Position numbers and translations under genes: made by a program | Origin: Capitulum mitella | Taxonomy: Eukaryota > Arthropoda > Thecostraca > Pollicipedomorpha > Pollicipedidae | Reading direction: 5' to 3' | NCBI GenBank assembly: GCA_030062745.1 | Contig: CP099841.1 | Coordinates: 21,331,398 to 21,395,397, forward strand | DNA length: 64,000 nucleotides | Notes under the pieces: model-generated | Databases searched by the model: none | Seen by the model: only the letters and a program-made list of their open reading frames with translations | What the model was told of the DNA's origin: nothing | Shown: positions 59,501 through 64,000 of the stretch, piece after piece | How the letters are laid out: the number at the start of each line of letters is the position of its first letter | How positions within the stretch are numbered: position 1 is the stretch's first letter

Positions 59501-61259
59501 TTCCCTTTTGGCCTGTATTAGTTGACTCCTTGCTTGCATTTTTTTTTTGTTGTTGAACAGCTTGCCTTTTTAGGGTGTGAAAATATGTAGATTCCAGTGG
59601 TGATCCCCATTTTTGAACAGCATACAGCAGTGATGTTCAAAACACTAATGTTAAAAGTTGCTGGTTTCAGTTCGATGGATACATGCACATTCAGCTAGAG
59701 GGTTACAGTGGGTTCGGTTTTTATGCACACGTGAGACGGATGCCGAATTCTCCAAGCATCAGGCCAAACAGTGTTACGTCTGCCCGTGTTTCAGTGGCAT
59801 TCCTCGCATTCGTGGTTTCCAGGATACAGCTGGAAGATTTGCCTGTGTCCCAAGTGTGGCACACACATTGGATGGTGAGTAAACGCTGTCCTACTGCTAG
59901 CGTCTTTCGTTTGGCATAACATCTGATTCCGGATGAGCTCGAACTTACTCCAGTGAGCCGCACCAAGTCGACAGTATGATAAAGAGTAGGAGCATGCCAT
60001 CGTATGTACTTACAGACGTTTGGCGAAGCATTGCACGAATGGGGAATTATGGTTTGTTGGTTTGTACAGATCCCAGTCCCAGTCCCAGTCCCAGTCCCAG
60101 TCCCAGTCCCGCATATTAGTCTCAGAAAAGTCTGGGACTAATTTGTGCCCATGATGATGGAAAATTATCGTATGCGCAAAAGTTTATTGCACGCACGTCG
60201 CACAATGCCAATTAATATGGAAGAGACCGGGGATTTCTCTGTACTCGTTTCAGTAGACGAAAACAAAAGCGACAACATAAACAGGCTGAGATGTGCGTTA
60301 CGGTGGCGTCCAGCCTCACTGGCCGAATGATACCGACCTGGCATCTCTGCCCGTCGTTGCCAGACACGGAACAAATGTCAGATTATTCTGGAGGCTACTC
60401 ATCTCCTCACGAAATGTGATGGGCAGATCGATGCCAAAGTGGGGCGGGCGAAACATGCCATAGAAGTGTCACCGTCAGCACTGCCCTCATCCATAATGAT
60501 TAACAAAAGCCAAAACAACGGTTGACAATGCCCGGGTAGCATTCTGCACGGCTATGTGTAATTTGGCTTATACGTATCTTCAGATTCTGCAGCGAAATGC
60601 AGAAGAGTATTCAAATGCTCGCGTGACATTGAAATATTCGCCGAACATTCGTATGAAAAAGTGGCGAACTGAATACTCGCCGAATACTGGGGTCTTAAAA
60701 TCATGATTCTAGCCTAAGCTGAAGCCGAATGTCCAAATCATCTGAATCCGAATTCCCAGCTCAAGCAATTACTCAAGATTCGGTTACGTGAAACGAATGT
60801 CTGGCGTTAGATCCTCGCAATAAGCCAAGTGCCCACTGTCCTGACGTGAACATTTACGTTGAGTCTGAAGCTTGTGACCATGTGTCGAAAGGGGAGTGTC
60901 TTGTAAAGATGAGTATGTATACGAAGTGAATGTATTAGCTAATATTAAATCCTATATGAAGCCACAAGTATTGCACCGGTTCGGTTGAGTTTCATTAGCA
61001 ATGTTCTCGTGTGTATAATTTATTTCAGGATGTTTAAGAAGGTGTCCGAAGACAAAACAGATTCTGAAGACTCGTTTTTCGGTCTTATATTGGATAAGAT
61101 ATTGGAAGAATCAAGTGAGTCCATGTTCCCATTATCGGTTGTATGGGAGCTGCACTATGCCAATACAACGTGTCATTGAACATTTGTCTACATAACTGTA
61201 ATGTGAAAACGTGTGCAATAACTTCTCTCTTAGCCTTCCCTTATAAAAACCTAATTTAG
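56459..61259 (+). CDS. Secreted single-domain CULT protein (cereblon ligand-binding-fold homologue), complete
   Basis: A predicted 163-residue secreted protein: signal peptide plus one CULT domain, the beta-sandwich that in cereblon binds thalidomide and cyclimide degrons. Six exons with matching phases: 56459-56528, 58869-59000, 59283-59380, 59795-59874, 61029-61114, 61234-61259. Residues 1-23 ([20 protein letters not shown]...) form a signal peptide. The domain has zinc pairs CRQC and CPKC, an NPHGYEFE strand and [10 protein letters not shown]...THIGW, so the three cage tryptophans and the preceding His that line cereblon's pocket are present. The Lon-like domain of cereblon is absent, so it cannot act as a CRL4 substrate receptor; secreted CULT proteins are known as a separate eukaryotic family of unclear role. 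AATAAA at 61266-61271 follows the stop. The first and last exons are the least certain. Confidence 0.88.
56529..58868. other. CULT gene intron 1
   Basis: 2.3 kb, very poor in CpG from about 56,640 on. It contains a short direct repeat near 56,695-56,740 (GATTGGCATGGTGGAGAAAC twice) and dispersed repeat copy C (58,108-58,235). Confidence 0.7.
58108..58235. repeat. Dispersed repeat, copy C
   Basis: AACATTAACCCTATGACATT then GCATGGAAAGAAATGAGTTC and a C-rich tail; similar to the copies at 18.6 and 20.95 kb. Its CpGs have become TG/CA relative to copy B. Confidence 0.5.
58869..59000 (+). CDS. CULT gene exon 2, first zinc pair
   Basis: After acceptor ttttccag two bases complete Asp, then [20 protein letters not shown] and [23 protein letters not shown], plus one base before donor gtaagt. 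Confidence 0.92.
59283..59380 (+). CDS. CULT gene exon 3
   Basis: Completes Gly after acceptor tcctgtag, then [20 protein letters not shown] and [12 protein letters not shown], ending in phase 0 at donor gtgagt. NPHGYxxE is shared with cereblon. Confidence 0.94.
59795..59874 (+). CDS. CULT gene exon 4, tryptophan cage and second zinc pair
   Basis: After acceptor gtgtttcag: [26 protein letters not shown], then two bases of the Trp codon at donor gtgagt. It holds two of the cage tryptophans and the CPKC pair. Confidence 0.94.
60070..60111. repeat. Hexanucleotide (CCCAGT)n microsatellite
   Basis: About seven uninterrupted CCCAGT units. Confidence 0.95.
60600..60700. repeat. Dispersed palindromic repeat, second copy
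   Basis: ATATTCGCCGAACATTCG and GAATACTCGCCGAATACTGG resemble the repeat at 20,030-20,115. Confidence 0.4.
61029..61114 (+). CDS. CULT gene exon 5
   Basis: After acceptor atttcag one base completes the third cage Trp, then [20 protein letters not shown] and LDKILEES plus one base before donor gtgagt. FFGL corresponds to FWGL near the cereblon C-terminus. Confidence 0.88.
61234..61259 (+). CDS. CULT gene exon 6 (terminal)
   Basis: After acceptor ctctcttag two bases complete Thr, then FPYKNLI and TAG. Chosen because of a good pyrimidine tract, a matching phase and AATAAA at 61266 and 61277. An alternative terminal exon at 61998 would end only about 70 bases before the RAMAC start. Confidence 0.65.
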
Positions 61260-61265
61260 TAAAAT

Positions 61266-61282
61266 AATAAAAGGTAAATAAA
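61266..61282 (+). terminator. Polyadenylation signals of the CULT gene
   Basis: AATAAA at 61266-61271 and 61277-61282, 7 and 18 bases after the inferred stop. Being this close to the stop, they imply a very short 3' untranslated region. Confidence 0.55.
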
Positions 61283-62130
61283 TCAATAATAATATAACTA
61301 GTTTCGTGCGGGAACGAGAGCAAAAAACGTAGTCGGTCCATGTGGGTATTGGTATGTCCATTCGTTGTCATTACTTCCTGCCGGTTGAGGAAGGCCTCTA
61401 AGATCTATAGCCGCCAGTTGTTGTGTGACCCGCAGGCCAGAATGGTCGTGTTCTTGGCCGGGTCCTGGGTCGGGCTGAGTCTGTGCACTGTTGAGATGTG
61501 GCATGGACGTCATCCAGACTGCAGATGGGCTTGACTCTCCAGTATCCAGTATCATGATAGTGCATTGGACTGGGCAGGATCCGATACAAACCGGCACGTC
61601 GCTTGTATAGTTGCCTAGTTGTAATAGGGTCCAGATCTGGGAGGCCTCCTTCATTGGGGAGAAAATGCCATATATGCGTAGTCAGGAGAACTACTGAGGC
61701 GTCATCACGCGTCTGGTGTTGTTTTTCTTTCATCCTAAGGTGTTATTTATACGATTGTGTGTTGTTCGTGACACGAAAAGGTGTTGGTTTTCCTTTCGAA
61801 TGTTTAGGTGTTTTTCTAATATTCTCACCATAATAGCGTGCCTGCGCCTGGAGCATGCTGGAGTGTACTTGAGTCTGCAGTCCCGTTTTGGAAGAATTAT
61901 TTTGCGCTATATCCCTGTATTATCCCCACATGGTGTGCATGACCCTGTCATGGAACACACGTTTGCGCTGGTCTCCTTGTACACCGTGTTTTACCAGATA
62001 CGTTAATCATGCGCCGAGCTCGTGGCGGGATCAAGGTGTTCCGTCTGGCTCCGGACTGAGGCGCCGCCGCCGTGTTTCAGCCATCAGCCAGCTGCTGGTG
62101 ACACCCAAGTCGTACCGCGTGTAGCCGGCG
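61283..62130. other. Gap between the CULT gene and RAMAC
   Basis: No coding segment that I support. The RAMAC promoter and 5' untranslated region must lie here; an acceptor-like GTGTTTCAG at 62,073-62,081 could end a 5' intron. Confidence 0.4.
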
Positions 62131-62685
62131 ATGGCCGAGGTGGCCGTGACTTCTGCCGGCGACGCGGCGGCGGCCGCCGCGCCCCTCACCGACGAGCAGC
62201 GGGCGTTCCTGGAGGAGTGCGAGGCCGAGTTCTGCGGCCGCTTCTCGGAGGCGGACGACGAGTTCGTGCGCCAGCGGCGGGCGGGCACCCCCGAGCCGCC
62301 GGTCATGGTGCCCTGGTTCAGCCGGCGCCCGTTCGTCGGCCGGCCCTGGCAGAACCGCGGCGGCGGCGCCGGCCGCGGCTCCTACGGCCGCTGCAGCCCG
62401 TACGACCGCGACCGCAGGGACGACCGCAGGGATGATCGGAGGGACGACCGCAGGGACGGCCGCAGGGACGACCGCTGGGATGATCGGAGGGACGACCGCA
62501 GGGATGATCGGAGGGACGACTGGAGGGATGACTGGAGGGACGATCGGAGGGACGACCGCAGGGACGACCGGAGGGATGACCGGAGGGACGACCGGTACGG
62601 CGGCAGGGACCACCAGCGCGGCGAGCGGCAGGGCGGCTGGGAGCACGGCAGAGACGACTACCGGCGGTACGGCGACGGACGGTGA
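62131..62685 (+). CDS. RAMAC: RNA guanine-N7 methyltransferase activating subunit (RAMAC/RAM/FAM103A1)
   Basis: The nuclear co-factor that binds and activates the cap methyltransferase RNMT and recruits RNA. A single-exon frame of 184 codons; an in-frame TAG at 62122-62124 fixes ATG 62131 as the first possible start. Residues about 26-65 (AFLEECEAEFCGRFSEADDE ... EPPVMVPWFSR) match the RNMT-activation helix and the PP-x-V-x-x-W motif. The rest is an RNA-binding tail, here Gly/Arg then a long DDRR repeat (about residues 94-158) instead of the Asn/Arg/Tyr-rich tail of vertebrates, which makes the protein longer than the usual about 118 residues. It is convergent with the unknown gene at 63.0 kb. 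Assignment rests on the N-terminal domain. Confidence 0.85.
   Translation: MAEVAVTSAGDAAAAAAPLTDEQRAFLEECEAEFCGRFSEADDEFVRQRRAGTPEPPVMVPWFSRRPFVGRPWQNRGGGAGRGSYGRCSPYDRDRRDDRRDDRRDDRRDGRRDDRWDDRRDDRRDDRRDDWRDDWRDDRRDDRRDDRRDDRRDDRYGGRDHQRGERQGGWEHGRDDYRRYGDGR
62406..62604 (+). repeat. Coding 12-bp tandem repeat in RAMAC
   Basis: Units such as GACGACCGCAGG and GACGACCGGAGG, coding DDRR, with a few DDWR, DGRR and DDRW variants. Roughly sixteen units. Confidence 0.9.
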
Positions 62686-63007
62686 GCCGCCGGCCGGCCC
62701 GTGCGGACGCTGACGTCCGTCCCGTCCCGGCCCGGTCCGGACCCAGCCGCCGACGCGATTTTGCACAGTGTTTGTAAGTGTTTCGCACCGCGTTTCGCAC
62801 TCCAAGAAATTCGGGTCGACCGTTCATTGCGTGAGGGTTATGGGATGGCGTGACGGGGCGCCAAATATAGCGGTGCAACGGAATGCACACTTCTTGATCT
62901 CAGGTTTTAAGGTCGAGGCGTGGCCGCACGTGACGCGGTAGAAGCGGCACTCCCCAGCCGGCTGAATCTCTGCCGAACGGCAGCCGCACATCTGGCGGAG
63001 TCCAGGG
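62686..63007. other. 3' intergenic gap between RAMAC and the convergent gene
   Basis: 322 bases expected to hold both 3' untranslated regions. No AATAAA is obvious on either strand. Confidence 0.4.
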
Positions 63008-63352
63008 CTAGCCGTAGTACTCGAAGCTGCCCCGCACGCCGAATGGAATGCCTAGCAGGCGCCGGTTACGCCACACCCAGCCGAACGCGCGCACCAGCGT
63101 CTTGTAGGCGTACCGGACACGGCGCTCCCTGTGCCGGTGGTCGCGCGGCGCCATCCGCCGGACGGTGTAGGTGTCGAGCCGGCGGCAGAGGGCGGCGACA
63201 CGCGGCCCGGCGAGCTGCAGCGGCGCCGGCACTGGCCCGGAGAGCGCCACCAGGGTCTCCCGGCCCCGCTGGCCGCTGCTGGTCCTGTTCAGAGGCAACA
63301 GCAGACAGACGCCGCCGCCGGCGCCGGTTCGGCCGCGGGCGCACACCCAGCC
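63008..63352 (-). CDS. Terminal exon of an unrecognised gene
   Basis: After a strong acceptor (gtgtttttcag) on the minus strand a frame of 114 codons runs in phase 0 to TAG at 63010-63008. Codons end almost always in G or C, as in the other real exons here. The protein end is basic and aromatic: LLPLNRTSSGQRG, LVALSGPVPAPLQLAGP, YAYKTLVRAFGWVWRNRRLL and GIPFGVRGSFEYYG at the C-terminus. No transmembrane segment or catalytic motif is clear. I do not recognise the family. Upstream exons must lie beyond 63,352, partly or wholly outside the window. Confidence 0.6.
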   Translation of the reverse strand, partial: GWVCARGRTGAGGGVCLLLPLNRTSSGQRGRETLVALSGPVPAPLQLAGPRVAALCRRLDTYTVRRMAPRDHRHRERRVRYAYKTLVRAFGWVWRNRRLLGIPFGVRGSFEYYG

Positions 63353-64000
63353 CTGAAAAACACCGGACCGGCACAGTCGGGTAAAACCGGGTCAGGTCAC
63401 TGGCCCAGCGGCACTGTGCTGCGCCGGTCAGCGGCAAGGGCGAACTGCGTGTTGTGCCGATTTATGTGACACGCCTACGCTCTCAACGGTTCCAACTAAA
63501 TCGTGCCTCAGTGGCCCAACACTGATGCAGTCTCGCTGTAAGGTTCATTTTTGCGAATAGTCTAGAAACTAAAAAGTGGTAAAATGAGTGTAACTCTGGG
63601 AAAACAAAATAAACAAATGCTGCTTCCTTGAACGCGTGGATTCACCATCACCTGTATGTAGGCATGAGTACAAATGTTTACATTTATTCAAATGACTGGT
63701 GAGAATAGGTGCCGTTTCAGCTATTTGACGAGCGTTGTTATTGGAAGAGTTCAAGGTTCTTAGCCAGTATGAATCCATGGTACAAAATCGTGCAGAAGGA
63801 ATCAGTCGAAATGAACAATTACTGAAAGAGCTAATAAACGTATGTCATATGAGCTCGTGGCATAAGTGAGCTTGGGAAGAACTTTACTTCGGTTGCATAA
63901 TTTCAAGAGGCGGGCATATGAGTCAGCATGAGCACGAAAGTTTCACGAAAGTAAAAGGATTTAGTCTGCACAGTGCACAAATAGAAGTGACGGACCTGCT
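63353..64000. other. Right end of window, no feature seen
   Basis: By the exon model this begins the intron upstream of the unrecognised terminal exon. From 63,480 it is AT-rich. No further exon was identified. Confidence 0.4.

Larger units (their letters stand above)
59875..61028. other. CULT gene intron 4
   Basis: Contains a (CAGTCC)n microsatellite (60,070-60,111) and a variant of the CGAATATTCG repeat (60,600-60,700). CpG frequency recovers from about 59.9 kb. Confidence 0.7.

Noticed and set aside
61998-62059. Alternative terminal exon for the CULT gene (acceptor ttttaccag, phase fits).
   Set aside because: It would end about 70 bases before the RAMAC start and lacks a nearby AATAAA; the 61234 exon has both space and poly(A) signals.
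62077-62805. A 242-codon minus-strand frame rich in VVPPIIP.
   Set aside because: It is the antisense shadow of the RAMAC DDRR repeat.
1-64000. CRISPR arrays, operons, bacterial promoters or ribosome-binding sites.
   Set aside because: The DNA is eukaryotic with spliced genes; no spaced direct-repeat array of CRISPR type was seen.

Overview
The window is animal nuclear DNA. Genes are split into short exons (about 9 to 345 bases) with canonical GT-AG borders and introns up to 9.7 kb. There are long TTAGG-type repeats, as in arthropod telomeres, and several decayed LINE retrotransposons. The gene families (a DIP-type immunoglobulin receptor, a band 4.1-like protein 4, a secreted CULT protein) together with the (TTAGG)n arrays suggest an arthropod, most likely a crustacean. 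A barnacle is my guess, and the sequence does not prove it. Most open frames longer than 60 codons are chance frames. The real genes had to be assembled exon by exon from family motifs and intron phase.

Layout. (1) 1-15,912, minus strand: the FERM part of a band 4.1-like protein 4. Its start codon is near 15.9 kb, its F3 lobe runs off the left edge, and one expected exon was not found. (2) 15.9-31.8 kb: no gene that I can support; it holds GC-rich islands, a 36-bp minisatellite, dispersed repeats and hairpins. (3) 31.85-33.25 kb, minus, and 34.79-36.99 kb, plus: two decayed non-LTR retrotransposons, the first carrying a 67-bp minisatellite. (4) 38,126-46,512, plus: a DIP (Dpr-interacting protein)-type cell-adhesion receptor. 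Eight consecutive exons with matching phases cover Ig1, Ig2, Ig3 and a C-terminal tail; the signal-peptide exon lies upstream and was not found. (5) 46.5-50.2 kb: hairpins, an AT-rich stretch, an interstitial telomere-type array at 48.7 kb and a 99-bp tandem duplication. (6) 50,269-56,092, minus: the complete four-exon ribosomal protein S15 gene with a 5'-TOP start site. (7) 56,459-61,259, plus: a complete six-exon gene for a small secreted protein made of one CULT domain, the cereblon thalidomide-binding fold, divergent from RpS15 across about 350 bp. (8) 62,131-62,685, plus: RAMAC, the activating subunit of the mRNA cap methyltransferase, with an expanded Arg/Asp repeat tail. (9) 63,008-63,352, minus: the terminal exon of a gene I do not recognise, convergent with RAMAC.

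The housekeeping end of the window (about 50.6-59.9 kb) is strikingly poor in CpG, while the shared RpS15/CULT promoter and a foldback element inside RpS15 intron 1 keep their CpGs. This looks like the footprint of germline gene-body methylation. The left 50 kb shows no such depletion. The observations I would follow first are the secreted CULT gene with an intact tryptophan cage, its head-to-head arrangement with RpS15, the CpG pattern, and the foldback element with telomere-type repeats between its arms.
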